64,000 nt of DNA from Venturia oleaginea (taxonomy: Eukaryota; Ascomycota; Dothideomycetes; Venturiales; Venturiaceae), in NCBI GenBank assembly GCA_013176395.1, contig JABMLP010000007.1, positions 620,001 through 684,000 of the forward strand, in the 5' to 3' direction. A program made the position numbers and the translations under genes. Below, one piece after another: positions 21,046 to 33,138 of the stretch (positions are counted from its first letter, which is position 1; each line of letters starts with the position of its first letter). The notes under the pieces are model-generated. The model made no database searches, was not told where the DNA came from, and worked only from the letters and a program-made list of their open reading frames with translations.

Positions 21046-21620
21046 TCTCTACCAAACCCATAACCAACTCCGAGCATGTGGACTCACTCATTAAGATAGT
21101 ACCCATGCAAGCAGCAATCCTAGATCCGATACCCCCCTCTTACTAACAGCCAATATCTGATCCGATCAGTCTGCTGGCCAACGGTAAGTTCGCCTTTCGT
21201 TTTTGTTGTTGTTTCTGGAGTTTTGGTCAATTTGATAATTCAGTATGTTAAAAAGATGCTACAAAAGTAAATGCTTGGGCTTGGAATGAAGGGAGCGTTG
21301 ATAGTTGGAAACAATGTATGATAGACAATCGGTAGTGTCCCCCTGGAGCCATACTGGCCCGACGGGTGTATTGAATCCATCCATCCATCCTGGTGGATTG
21401 TAGCGACGAACGCCAATTAATATGCAACTGCGAGCACTTCATGAGTCAATCCCGCTACCAAGCACTTGCTTGAACTAGTCGGCCCCCACCCTTCCTATTT
21501 CCCAGCGCGTATAGACAACTTCCATTGCTGATATCTATATACCCTCCCCTCCACCCTTTTACGGCCATGATGCTTCCACAACAAGAGCTGAGGTCACAAA
21601 GACAAAAAAGAAAACAGGTA
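21046..21620. other. LINE 3' tail and spacer
   Basis: Bases just after the LINE stop may be its 3' UTR; no poly(A) or simple-repeat tail was recognised. The rest to the Fot1-like element shows no feature. Confidence 0.35.
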
Positions 21621-23471
21621 ACGTATTCGGTCACCCAACCCGTCAGATCACCCAACCGGTCAAAATTTCTTGGCACGACCATCTTATATTACGACTCTTC
21701 AATTTCATCGCTATTAACAATACATTCTAAGTCCGTCGTACTGCTATCTGATTCAGAAGATATCTCGATATCTTTTTTACAAGTTCGCGCATTATGCCCA
21801 GTTGCGCCGCAGTTCCCACAGCGCCGTTGAGTTGGTCGGGCTGTTTCTTGATCACCACTACCACGAGCCTTCTTCGATCCCTGAGGCACTACAGACGCCT
21901 CTGCAGCTACCTGCGCTGCTGCAGTCCCATACTCTATAGTTCCACCTTGATGGATCCACTTTCTTTTGCGCGATTTTCGCTTCGTCATTACTGCCAATTG
22001 CTTTTCAAGCTCGCGGTTGCGCGCAACAAGTAGAGCGTTTTGGTGCAGCATCAATTCAGCGCCCTTGACAAGCTGGGAAAAGCCTGCCTGGGCAATAAAA
22101 CTGGTGACCGAGTAAAAGACTCGCTTACGAGCTTGGATTGGGATCCAAATTCATGAGTATTGCTTGGAGTCTTTGCCTGCCACGGCGTTTCTGGGAGACG
22201 GGGTTCTGGCGGGGTACGTAGCCGTACTTCAAGGCGATCCAACACCACCTGCGCGTCGATAGGGACCAGCCCTACTGCCTCAAAGGCCTTTTGACAGTTC
22301 TCTTTTGTAAACACGTCGAAAAACGCGTCTTTGAAAGTAGGGAGAAAGCCTTCCTTGTTGATATGGTAGACGCGTCGGCGTGCCAAGACCCGGACGCGTT
22401 GGGAGTACTTGCGCTTCAACGGCGAGAAGCAGACCACATCAAGGGGCTGGAGTATATGCGACGAGTGCGATGGCATGCAAAGGGTTATAATCTTATTTTC
22501 GAGGCAGTAGTCCTTGAAATCCTGGCTGAGATGGCTCTCATGGCCGTCCAAAATAAGCAGCCTATACACCCCTACCTGCCGCGCCTTTGTATGCGCGTCA
22601 AAGTGCTTCAACCACTCAAGACCCAGCGCGATGTTTGTCCAGCCGTTCTCAGGGACTGAAAGCTTCCAATTGCGCGGTATATCTGCCTCCTCATACCACG
22701 TAGAGATGTGAACTCGTCCTTTGTAGATAATGAATGGCGTGGTCGCATACCCAGCTGCGCAAACGCTCTGAATAACCGTAACCCATTCGCGACCGCCCGG
22801 CTGAATGAGTTCAGGCCTTGTACGTCTCTCGGAGGCTGTAACGACCTTCATTGACCCAATAATACCCATCTGGAAGCCAATCTCGTCAAAGTTATGCGTA
22901 TCCTCGTCGTGGATGCCGTACTTTGCCTTGGTGTCTGCAACGAGCTTGAACCACGTGCCAATAATCTCTGGATCTTCCTGTAGTATCCTCTGCCTATCCT
23001 TGGCTCGATTGAAGGCTGTCTTGAGCTCATTTGAGCGCTTTACGAACCTCTCAGCCCACTTTTTGCCTACTGGCTCTCCACCGCGTATACCTAACAGTTT
23101 ATCCGCCATATCTGCCACCTCACACAGCCGGGGCGCAAATCCTCGCGAATTGAGGTCGAGGATATATCGGACAAGCGTTTGCTCTTCGGTAAGGGTAAGT
23201 TTCCGACCGTTTGGTGGTCTTTCGAGGATAAATGGAACTCCTCTGACGCGATCGGAGAGGGTTTGTTGTTTAACGTTGAAGGCGCTCGCAGCAGCCCGTT
23301 GGCTTCGGAGTTGGCCGGTATTCAAAGCTTGGATTGGAAGATGAATTCTCCCTTCGTGCTGGAGTAGTAACTCATTACGTTGTTGAGACATAGTAGAATA
23401 AGAAGAGTAGTTGGGGTCTTGGCAAATTTTGACCGGTTGGGTGATCTGACGGATTGGGTGATCGAATACGT
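21621..23471 (-). mobile_element. Full-length Fot1/pogo-like DNA transposon (1851 bp)
   Basis: Terminal inverted repeats of about 50 bp (ACGTATTCGGTCACCCAACC on the left and its near-complement on the right, with ACCGGTCAAAATTT shared internally) are flanked by TA at 21619-21620 and 23472-23473. Fot1/pogo elements insert at TA. One transposase gene fills the interior on the minus strand. Confidence 0.93.
21689..23391 (-). pseudogene. Fot1/pogo-like transposase with a 2-nt frameshift
   Basis: DDE transposase: N-terminal Psq-type and Tc5/CENP-B-type DNA-binding helices (RAAASAFNVKQQTLSDRV, then RFVKRS), catalytic core with FDEIGFQMG, LLILDGHESHL and LQPLDVVCFSPLKRKY, and a C-terminal zinc knuckle CGNCGATGHNARTC. 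ATG at 23391, stop at 21689: 1703 nt. After removing two extra A bases at about 22096-22098 (ATAAAACTGG, against ATAACTGG in the copy at 7027) it is 567 codons. The insertion moves the frame in the middle of the C-terminal third and separates the DDE core from the zinc knuckle. The DDE part is otherwise complete and without stops. Confidence 0.92.
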
Positions 23472-24646
23472 TACTGAATATCTTTTATATCTAATACCCC
23501 AGATAGATACCACCTCCCCTAGCCCTTAAACGTTTGCAGCCTCAATCTGACGCGAGGAGATATTTCTTGCGTCATACATAGTCTCAGCAGGGTACGTAAA
23601 CGCAGTATCTAGAGGGACACTAGCTGAGAAGTCCCGTTTGGGTCAACTTGAGCTTCGAGAGACATTCGGATTTTTTTCGCTTAAGCAGCCGTTGCAGATT
23701 TTCTCATCTCATTTGAGAAATCTGACTTTTGGAGGTCAAAATATGGAAATCCTACTGTCCAACGCAATGACCCTGAAATCAAAAGCTTGCTGCTAGTTTC
23801 ATTTCACCGTCGGCTCTAAGGGAACATGTCTTCCTTCACAATGAGCAAGTGTTTGCAGAATGACCTCGCTTCATAGTGTCGAAGGGGAAAAAACTGGAAG
23901 GGTTGAGAGCCACTAGCGTCTGTTGTCCGGTTCAAGTGAGAGAGACAACTTACTCACAACATTGGTACAAAAACGTCGAAAGACGTACTCATTCAAAATG
24001 CTAGACGTAATCAGCAAGTCTTACCATATCGTTGCGCCATGACCGTAAGACTCATACCTAGACAGGCGCTCGACTTCGCAGCTCACATGGCCTTCGCCGA
24101 ATAAAGGGTACTGTTGTTCAGACTGTGAGGAAGAGTCTGTTTGTCTTCATGATGTTTTTCAACCGAACATCGACCCCAATCTTCCAATTGGGCACCGTGT
24201 TCATGTATTGGCCAGGCAGAAGGTTCTTCGAGTAGGAGCCTTGGGCAAAGTTTGTTGCCTGCATCCTCCAAGAACAAAATTGAAAATCGATGGAGAGCTC
24301 GGTGATGAACTTGGCAAGAAAATAAGACGTGTCGTATAGATCGGCGTTCCTTGTGATGGCCGCAACAAGGACGACAATGACCGTTTTCTTTATTTGTTGA
24401 GAGACTTTGACAATGTTCACGGTATTAGAGATGTTTGATAGAGGTGGAAAGAAATGTGAAAAACATGACTCGATAGGAGGCGTTGTAGATAGGTATGGCG
24501 ATTTTATCGTTGGCCGTTATTGTTTGTTTCTTCGAGTACGATCATAAATGAGTCGAGTTGTGAAAGGTCATAAGGAGCATTTTCGTAAGGTTTGTGTCGC
24601 GTCCCTGGTGGTGCCTGAAATGCTGAAGGAACCAGATGGGCGTTTC
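23472..24646. other. Spacer with an uncertain small ORF
   Basis: No element ends were recognised. On the minus strand 24118-24420 encodes 100 codons with a hydrophobic stretch near the start (TVIVVLVAAI), and a downstream minus-strand frame at 24018-24130 also reads cleanly. They may be exons of a small membrane or secreted protein, but no splice model could be fixed. Confidence 0.3.
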
Positions 24647-25326
24647 TCACTCTTCAGCATCAAAAAGGGACCAGTCTTTGACTTCGAAAGTCTCCAAGAT
24701 GTGCTTTCGAATGGCTAGACCAGCCTCAAGATGAGGGCCGATCTTTTGCTGATCGAGGTTGATGGCATCCTTTTCGTACTCGCCAGGGATGTGCGGAACA
24801 TTGACGGCGATGAGAATATCGGTGGTCTTTTTCTCAAGACGAATCAAGATGAGCATGATGGCTGTGAAGTCGTCTTTGGCTCTCTTGTCGCTCTCGACTG
24901 GATGAGTGGTGGCGAAGAGAACGAAGGTTGGGGTGTCGCTAAGCGTTGGTTAGTACTGCTGGGTTACGGATCAAGAATATTGAAAGCACACAGCATCTTC
25001 GCCAAGCTGGCAGTGTCTTCACTCCAGAATTTGACCTCGTCGGTCTCGGTCGTAACGATATCCTTGAAGTGGTACTTCAGAGCGTCCATGTCGGTGGCAG
25101 CATCCTCAGCCGGGACACGTTGGTTTATCTCAACAATAACATTGGTGAAGCCGTGTGGATCAAGGTAGATTTCTTGATGATCTGGGACCTGACGGATTAT
25201 GCTGTTGACTTGTTAGAGTCATGATTCGATGGCTTCAAGATTTACCAACCTGATATCCGAGAAAGTGGCAGGCAAGTCAGCAACGATAGCACCGCCAAAC
25301 AACTCAGTAGACCTGAACGCGGACAT
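24647..25326 (-). CDS. MOG1: Ran-interacting protein Mog1
   Basis: Nuclear protein that binds Ran GTPase and helps release its nucleotide, supporting nuclear import. The model is 25326-25246, 25188-24992, 24938-24647: 570 nt, 189 residues, divisible by three. Introns of 57 and 53 nt use GTAAAT and GTGTGC donors; the second has a perfect TACTAAC branch point. Recognised by the family start (MSAFRSTELFGGAI...LP), VPDHQEIYLDPHG in exon 2, and the C-terminal pattern LIRLEKKTTDILIAVNVPH with VKDWSLF. Length fits the family. It is divergent from VPS41, with a 437-bp shared upstream region. Confidence 0.93.
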
Positions 25327-25763
25327 TTTGAACTTGGGTTTGAGGAAGAAGGCTATGGTTGATGACTTGGAGTGAGAAAATGCCAGGCTTTATTCGCTGC
25401 AGAGCTGTAGGCTTCAAACAGGCACAGGCAGTCGTGCAGGCAAAATATTCGATTACAAAGAACTGCTGCCTTGCCTGGGAGCCTGGAGCGTACTGCCCAA
25501 TGATCTGTCAGTATTGAATGGTCCGACTATGTTGTTGTAAACTTGTAATGATGGTAATGATCTTAACAAATCCCGATCCGAATTCCATGAACTGGTGTGC
25601 CCAGGCTGCCCAGGCCCGCCCAGTCCCCTCTCGCCGTGTCACCCGCGCGTCAAAGCATAGCATAGCATAGCATCATTACAGAGCTTCCACCCAACATGGC
25701 TACAGACAAAGCCAATGTGTAGAGCTGCCCAAGAGCGGTAACAAATACAGCCGCCGAAGAGGC
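25327..25763. promoter_or_regulatory. Shared upstream region of MOG1 and VPS41
   Basis: A 437-bp divergent intergenic region between two housekeeping genes, probably bidirectional. It contains a short CATAG tandem run at about 25655-25672. No specific factor site is claimed. Confidence 0.4.
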
Positions 25764-28700
25764 ATGGCTACAGCAACCGATCGAGTTCAAGATGATATTC
25801 TTGATACCATCAAGGCGCCCTCCACTCCATCGAAAGCCCAGCAAGCTTCCATAGACTCCGGCGATGAGGACGACGACGAGGAGGAAGAGGGACAGGATGA
25901 GGAGCCGAAACTCAAATATTCGCGTCTCACTGGGAGTCTGGGAGCTGTGTATCGTGCCGGGGACTCAAGCAGTGCCTTTCTAGTCGCTGGAGACAAGATG
26001 GTATGGCAAATCTCGAGCTCGAGGCGCAAAGCTTCAGGAAGCTCCACTGTCAACGAATCTATGCTAAAACAGGTCTAGATCATTGGTACACATAACGGCA
26101 ATGTGGTATGTAGCTTCTATGCCGTACAAACGAGCATGATTGACCAGTACAGAACATCCTCACCATACCGTCATTTCAACCCTTACGAGTCTACCATGCC
26201 CATTCAGCCTCTGTCACCGCCGTCTCAGTATCTCCGTTTCCTCCACCGTGGCCATCGACGCGATTTGAAAGCAGAGTTTCATTGGACATATCCACGAGCT
26301 CTCCTGCGAAACCTGACTCGATCAGGTCTGGTGCCACCTCATCGCCGAGAACTCCACAGCGACCACAATACCAAGTCCCAGCGACCCCTTCGAATTCAAT
26401 ATACATAGCCACAGCGTCTCTGGATGGTCATGTCTGCGTTCAATCGCTGGTCGACCAAAGAGATGTCATGCTGCGCAATTTCGCCAGACCGGTACAAGCT
26501 GTTGCATTGTCACCAGAGTATAAGAACGACCGGAATTATCTCTCGGGTGGATTGGCTGGAAACCTGATATTGACAACCGGTGGCAAGTCGGGAGTGAGCG
26601 CAAATGCAAATACCACGAGTGCTGCAGCTGCCGCATCTGGCTGGCTGAGCTCAATTGGAATAGGTGCGAATACAGGTCGAGATACAATAATACATTCAGG
26701 GGAAGGAAGTATCAGCGCGATCAAATGGTCTCTTTCTGGAAAATTCGTGGTATGGGTGAACGAGCAAGGCATCAAGATCATGCGGTCGGACATTAAACTG
26801 GACAGCGAGGATGCGGACTATGCGTGGAAACGGATCGCGCATGTCGACCGACCATGCCGTCCACAATGGGAAGAGATGGCTGGAGTATGGAAAGCACGCG
26901 TCGAATGGATCAACGAGAGCAATTTGGAAACCGACGAAGAGGATGTGCCAGACTCCAATGGCGCCCAGTCAAGTGCAAGCGCGTCTGACACTCTTCGACT
27001 AGCCAAAAATGGACGACCCAAGCGAAAAAAGGCAGAGAAATTGGTTGTGGGGTGGGGAGATAGTGCATGGGTTCTCCAAGTGACCCCGGAGACCACTTTA
27101 AAATCTGGGGAAAGAGTTGGTGGAAGTGCCACCATCGTACATCAGTAAGTCCTTCAGCCCTGGCGGCGATCCGTCTACTAACCTCACATCTAGTTTGCTT
27201 TTCGACGACTGTATTATATCCGGTTTATCGCTCTATACCCCTTCTTTGCTTCTCGTTCTTGCATACAGGACCCGCGACGACAATGATAATCCTGTCCCGA
27301 GCGCTGTCAAAACCACGCCCCGCAGAGGCGTTCACCACCGCCAAACCGGCCTTTCCCCTGAGCTTCGACTCATCAATGCGGTCACCAAAGAGGAAGTCGA
27401 TGTTGACACGCTGACAATGAGCCGTTTCGAGAGTCTGTCTGCGGCCGACTACCATCTTGGTACGCTATATGTGCCTGCTGCTCCCGAAACCGGTGTCATC
27501 CAGAGAGGTACCCTAGCAGCGCTTGGCGATGGACTCTGGGATGTCAGCTTTGGTGGCGCTGCTCGAATCTTCACAGGCTCAGGTGCAAGCATTCGAGGTT
27601 CAGTCAACAGTGGAGGCGATATGCCTATTCCTGGATCGGTCAGTGGTAGCAAGGATCTAATTGCGACCAGGAGACACAGCGATGCACATCCGACAGCGTC
27701 GACACCTGGGTTAAAAATCTTCATTCAGAGTCCGTTTGACTGCGTCCTTGCTGTGAAACGAGATTTATCAGATCATCTCACATGGCTGCTAGACCACCAA
27801 GAGTACAAAGAGGCTTGGGAGTTGGTTGAAGAGCATCCGGAAGTTGTGACAGTCTCCATGGACACAGCGTCGCTGTCCGATTCACGAAGCACAACAAGCA
27901 CACCTATGAAAGATCGACGGGAAAGTCTCGTAGATTTTTTCGCAGACGATTCTGGTTCAACAACGACCATATCAGCCTCAAAGCAATATAATTCGGCGTT
28001 GGAAAAAGAACGCCGACGCATTGGTGAACTCTGGCTCCAACAATTGTTTACCGCACAAGACTGGCGAGCAGCAGGCCGAGTCGCTGGGCGTGTTCTGGAC
28101 ACATCACCACGATGGCAACACTGGATTTTGGAGTTTGCAAAAGTCGGTCACATCGATGAGATCACGCCACATGTTCCCTCGAAACCTCTTCAGCCGCCCA
28201 TCAAGTCCTATGTATATGAGCTCATTCTTGGACACTACATCGGCCGCGATAGTTCTCGTGTGAAAGAGCTACTCGATGCCTGGGACACCGATCTCTTCAG
28301 TATCGGCGTGATCACTTCTGCGCTTGAGGACAAACTCGCTCGGGGCGAGGTCAGTGAGGAGACTGTCGAGGGCGGCGAGCGAGGTCGCGACTGGAGAATC
28401 TTGGTTGATTCGTTGGCAAGATTATATCAAGCCGATGAAAGACCAAAAGACGCGTTGCGATGCTATATCCGTCTTCAACATGCCGATGCTGCTATGCATC
28501 TGATTCGAGAGTATCATCTGCTCCCCGCCATCTCGGACGATTTGCCTGGGTTTCTGCTGCTGCGAATATCAAAAGAACAACTCCAAAACGCGCCTCTGAG
28601 TGAGCTCGAAGAAGGCAGCGCAGAAGCTGTCCATCTACTCGTCGATGAAGCATATCAAGGCACGGTTCGCCCTCACGTCGTGGTCGAGCAACTGGACGTT

Positions 28701-29888
28701 CAAGGGCCCACTCTGCAACCTTTCTTGTTCTTTTACCTTCGCGCATTATGGAAAGGCCAAGGTACCGATACAGAATCGGAATCAGAGACCAAGCTCAAGA
28801 AGAGGCAACGAATGGAGGCAGAAGGACGAGCACTGCTAGAAGACAATGCCTTTGGCGACCTGGCTGTGAGTCTCTTCGCTGAGTACGATCGACCTCTCTT
28901 AATGGAGTTCCTTCGCCAATCTCGCTCGTATGCCTTTGAAAAAGCGGCAGCTATTTGTGAGCATCGTCAGTACTGGCCTGAACTCGTCTACCTCTTGTCG
29001 CAGACGGGAGAGACCAAGCGAGCCTTGAGTCTCATCATCAATACACTTGGAGATGTCAGCTTAGCCATCAACTTTGCCAAAGAGCAAGACGACAAAGACT
29101 TGTGGAACGATTTACTCGACTACTCGATGGACAAGCCTAGGTTTATCAAGGGGCTATTGGAAGAAGTTGGCACCACGTTGGACCCTATCACGCTTGTTAG
29201 GAGAATCCCTGAAGGCTTGGAGATTGAAGGTCTCAAAGAAGGTATTGGAAAGATGGTGAGGGAGTACGAAATACAAGCCAGTATCTCGGATGGAGTGGCA
29301 AAAGTGTTACGAGGAGAAGTTGCCGTCCGTATGGAAGCCCTGCGAAAAGGAAGAGCCCGAGGTGTCAAGTTTGAAGTCGTCCACGAGCCCGAAGGCAAGA
29401 AGGAAGGCTTAGAAGTCTTCGTCGAGCCTGTTGTCAAACCTCTCGTTGATGGCACAGATACATACCTTGCACTACCCGATGAAGAAGTGATCAAACCACA
29501 GCAGCACGAAGGAGAAGTGGAGCCAGGTCATTGTGCTGGCTGTCGAAAACTCTTCGTTGAAGATGGCATGTCCATTCCTCTCTCACCACTTAGCCATACT
29601 GACATTAGAACAGAACGTGAACCACTCATCGGTTTTGCTTGCGGTCATATATACCACCTCACCTGCCTACTCGACGCCATTACAGACCCTGATACCATCG
29701 CCGCGGCGGAGCGACTAAAGAAACAACTAAGAGCAGACGAAGCGCTTGAAGACGCTGGATTTACAAGAAGTGTGGGTGCAAAGGTGGCACATGCTCATGT
29801 GCTGAGGAGTATCGTGGGCGAAGGATGTCAAATGTGCATGCATGACTATGGGGAGGAGGATACACCGGACATTGTCAAGAGACAGTGA
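25764..29888 (+). CDS. VPS41: Vps41, HOPS vacuolar tethering subunit
   Basis: Subunit of the HOPS complex that tethers vesicles and late endosomes to the vacuole. The model is 25764-26000, 26079-26105, 26153-27144, 27194-29888: 3951 nt, 1316 residues. Exon 2 has only 27 nt. Introns are 78, 47 and 49 nt, with GTATGG, GTATGT and GTAAGT donors. Residues 30-60 are acidic (EDDDEEEEGQDEE), followed by LKYSRLTGSLGAVYR and a WD40 propeller (SIYIATASLDGHVCVQSL, VQAVALSP). A long helical clathrin-repeat region covers about residues 650-1100. The C-terminal RING-type zinc module is CAGCRKLF, FACGHIYHLTCL and CQMCMHDYG, split by an insertion of about 60 residues. The Asp/Glu-rich N-terminus and RING separate it from Vps39. 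Confidence 0.93.
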
Positions 29889-30369
29889 ATTGCTTAAAGG
29901 CATTTGAATGTATATACCACGGGTTCTTGGATACGGTAGGTGCATTGTTTGCATGCGTCAAGCATTTGCGAGTCTACCTTCTTATCCGGGAGAAGAGCTG
30001 CTGAAAGTGTTTCTGGGCGGCATGATTTCTGTACGTATACTTAATCAATTCGAGGAATTTGGAGCTCGTTCTGGGATACCCATTTTCAGATGGGTTTGTC
30101 ATTACTTACCAGTAGTTGCGCCTCTCACCCGTGGAATAGTGGCTTTCAGTGTGTACTCATGTGGGGTAGCTATAACCTACCCCGCATTGATCCGATCATC
30201 CCCGTCCTTAATTCCTAGACCCGACCGACTGACCCACGGCCCTCACGAGAGCGAATTCTTACGAAGATTGAATTGGAACATCGACCTCAAGCACGTCGAA
30301 AGCTTCACAATCCACATCCCACGAACGAACGAACCAGCTACTTTTCTCCCACTGTACGCGTAACCGAAA
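29889..30369. other. Intergenic, VPS41 to metallo-hydrolase
   Basis: 481 bp with no motif recognised; it should contain the VPS41 terminator and the promoter of the next gene on the same strand. Confidence 0.4.
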
Positions 30370-31458
30370 ATGTCACTACCACGTCCCTCACGCAACCAAA
30401 CCTACGTCAAGGTATCGCCGTTGATAGGTGGGTATATCACGCTTCCCGATTCGGCCTTCATTAAACCTGCAGACGAGGGCGCGAAGAGACGTGTTCCCAG
30501 CATGGCGTTTTTGGTGGAACATGCTGGGCTTTCCGGATCACAGAGTACGACGACATTATCACCTGCATACATCACACTTCCCAAAAACCGACGACTGCGA
30601 ATCCTCTTCGACCTGGGCTTGCGAGCAAAGATTGGAGATTACGCCATCGAGCAACAGAAGCATTTACAAACGAGAGCGCCGTTTGAATTGAGGCCGTCTG
30701 TTGTTGAAAGGTTGGGAATGGGGGGATTGGATGCGAGGGATGTGGATGTGGTTGTTTTGAGCCATGTGCATTATGATCATCATGGAGATCCTGCTTCTTT
30801 CCCTCACGCGAGGTTTTTCCTTGGACCGGGGAGTTTGGGGATACTTGAGGGGGGGTTGGCAGGGGGGTTGGGGAGTCATCAGCATTTTAGTAGGGGGTTA
30901 TTTGGGGGGTGTGATGTTGTGGAGTTTCCGGAGCCGGAAGAAGGGGGAGGGGCTGGGAAGGGGGAGGGAGGTGTGGGAGGGTTTGCTTGGAAGAGCTTGG
31001 GACCGTTTGAACATGCGATTGATTTCCTTGGGGATGGCTCTGTTTACATAGTTAATACGCCTGGGCATCTCCCAGGGCATATCAATCTTCTCTGTCGCAC
31101 TACCACCACCTCCTCCCCCGACAAAGGAGGGCCAAACGAAGAAGGGCCAAACGAAGAAGAGCCAAACGAAGAAGAGCCAAACGAAGGAGCGCCAAAAGAA
31201 GAAGAACAAACCGAGAAATGGATCTGCCTCTGCGGCGACGCATACCACGACCCCCGTCTCCTCACCGGCGAAAAACAGATTGGCACGTGGCAAAACGAAA
31301 ACGGGAAACAGTGTTGTATCCACCTTGATCGAGAGAAGGCGAAAGATAGTATTCGCAGGTTGAAAGTGTTGAGGGGGATGGGGGTGGAGTGTGTTGCTGC
31401 GCATGATGATCTGTGGGCGAGGAGGAATGAGGGGGCTTTTTGGCCGGGGTGTTTGTGA
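30370..31458 (+). CDS. Metallo-beta-lactamase-fold hydrolase, lactonase-like
   Basis: Intronless, 362 residues. Zinc-binding positions are visible: SHVHYDHHGD (His-x-His-x-Asp-His), NTPGHLPGH, CGDAYHD and VAAHDD, the full ligand set of a dinuclear hydrolase. The overall pattern resembles N-acyl homoserine lactone lactonase-like proteins, but the substrate cannot be read from sequence. Between the third His and the bridging Asp there is a low-complexity insert, PNEEEPNEEEPNE, encoded by five 15-bp repeats. A Gly-rich loop near residues 155-215 is also unusual. No targeting signal is seen, so probably cytosolic. Confidence 0.85.
   Translation: MSLPRPSRNQTYVKVSPLIGGYITLPDSAFIKPADEGAKRRVPSMAFLVEHAGLSGSQSTTTLSPAYITLPKNRRLRILFDLGLRAKIGDYAIEQQKHLQTRAPFELRPSVVERLGMGGLDARDVDVVVLSHVHYDHHGDPASFPHARFFLGPGSLGILEGGLAGGLGSHQHFSRGLFGGCDVVEFPEPEEGGGAGKGEGGVGGFAWKSLGPFEHAIDFLGDGSVYIVNTPGHLPGHINLLCRTTTTSSPDKGGPNEEGPNEEEPNEEEPNEGAPKEEEQTEKWICLCGDAYHDPRLLTGEKQIGTWQNENGKQCCIHLDREKAKDSIRRLKVLRGMGVECVAAHDDLWARRNEGAFWPGCL
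31131..31205 (+). repeat. In-frame 15-bp minisatellite in the metallo-hydrolase gene
   Basis: Five units of GCCAAACGAAGAAGA or close variants, each adding five residues (PNEEE type). The unit is a multiple of three, so copy-number change keeps the frame. Confidence 0.92.
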
Positions 31459-32077
31459 GGGCTTGATGCGAGGTTTGTTGTGTGGGAGGGGTTGAGGTAG
31501 GTTGGCTGTGATGTTGATGATGATGATGATGATAGCGATAAGGATGTTGGAGGAGCTCCTTGGGAGATTTTGGATTGGGATGTCTCGGGATGAGGAGAGG
31601 TAGTGGCAGCGGCATACTTACCATTCCTACTCTCTCCATCGCCCTTGCCACGCTCTCATCGTTCAACATCGATATCGATAATTCTCTGGAGATTGGATTT
31701 GGAATGGCTAGTTTTGCCTACCTCGATCTTAGATCGCAGATGATTTGGCATCGAGCTATCTCTACATCATAGTGAATTGTAGAAAGAGGGAAGAAGATCT
31801 ATTGAGTGGGAGGAACGCGGGAAGAAGGAGGGCATCAAGTGGGGTAGAGTGAGAGACATATCGAGGAGACTGATTTAGACAACTTCTTTGAGATTGCTCG
31901 CTAGAGATCGAGCGGTTTTGATCTCATGCTGCAGGATGTTGCTTCTAGTTTGGCTAGATTTCAAGGAAGGAGTATTTGGGACGAATGGAAGGAGCACTTC
32001 GGGGATACATAACAAGGCAGATCTAGCAGGACGAAGCTCAAGCGAAAGAAACAATATTCTTCAGCACAGCATCAACA
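31459..32077. other. Intergenic, no gene recognised
   Basis: 619 bp; contains short GATGAT runs at about 31510-31535 and no supported coding sequence. Confidence 0.4.
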
Positions 32078-32881
32078 ATGTCCGACAAATCAGAGGGAAC
32101 AGACGAAACAGACGAAACAGCGCCACCAGATTATGTATCAACGGAAGAAAAAGCCCCGCCTGGAGACCCAAAAACCCCCAAACTCATATTCCTAGGCGCC
32201 TGTCCCGAACGCGTATGGGAGACCAACACCAACGCAAGCCCCGACGACCTCTTCGACGTCGTAATCCACAATCCCCTCGAATTCCTCCTCTTCCTTGCAG
32301 AACATCCCGGTAGCAATCTCCTCACGCGAATGAAGTCAGTCACTTTCTGGATCCAACAAATCATACCGTATCCACACACTCCAATCAACTACCGCGGATT
32401 TCCTTATTGGCCCGCCGGCTTTCGAGTTGTGGATGATAGTTTCGTCCGGCCTGTATCGAGTCTGGCCGACCTGGAAAGAGACTGGGATGCCGAGAAAAGA
32501 CGGCTGGAAGAACGGTACAGGAGACTTTGTGGCAGTGAAGGAAATGTGGAGACGGATCGTCGTGTCAAGGTTCTTGCGAGTCAATGGCTGCTTGTGATCA
32601 AGAAGCTTGTGGATAATGGAATCGAGCTGCAAGAATTGGAGGTGTACTTTGATAACGGGACTGATCAGGCTGCGACGTTGGATCACCCTCTCAGTTGCTA
32701 CAGACCGTTTCTGGAAGAGCTGGCGAAGCTGAAGGCTAAGCAGTGGACCCTTGCGTGTCATTTCTCGGAGGCTTGCCTGACATTTTTGGTGTGTAGGATA
32801 GGGTTGGACATTAGGCTGAGGCAGCCGCCGTGGAGTTCGAGATTGTCGCTTAGATTGAAAACGGGCCTTTGCAGTTTCTAG
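32078..32881 (+). CDS. Uncharacterised protein, 267 residues
   Basis: A single uninterrupted frame from ATG at 32078. The N-terminal 30 residues are acidic and Pro/Thr-rich (TDETDETAPPDYVSTEEK). The rest has well-mixed globular composition with many Trp, Tyr and Leu residues and a charged helical stretch (DLERDWDAEKRRLEERYRRL). No signal peptide or membrane segment. It looks like real coding sequence from composition and length, but I do not recognise the family. The C-terminal 20 residues are Arg-rich; an unseen intron near the end could change them. Confidence 0.6.
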   Translation: MSDKSEGTDETDETAPPDYVSTEEKAPPGDPKTPKLIFLGACPERVWETNTNASPDDLFDVVIHNPLEFLLFLAEHPGSNLLTRMKSVTFWIQQIIPYPHTPINYRGFPYWPAGFRVVDDSFVRPVSSLADLERDWDAEKRRLEERYRRLCGSEGNVETDRRVKVLASQWLLVIKKLVDNGIELQELEVYFDNGTDQAATLDHPLSCYRPFLEELAKLKAKQWTLACHFSEACLTFLVCRIGLDIRLRQPPWSSRLSLRLKTGLCSF

Positions 32882-33138
32882 AGAGATTGACTTCTGGGGT
32901 GCCACAGATTTGTCGTGTCGACATTGCATTTGGCATCAGCATCGTTTTTCGATTGCTAGGAACAGCACTGCTCGGTAGACTTCTGGACTCAGGAAGTCAC
33001 TATAGAAAAATAGAAAGTAGAGAATGGAAAAGCAGTCTAGACACCAAACATCAGCAGTAAAAACACCGAATCAAAACTTCAACTTTATTTCCTTATTACT
33101 CCAGTCTTCTCATCTTCTGTCTATTATTTCATCTCCCA

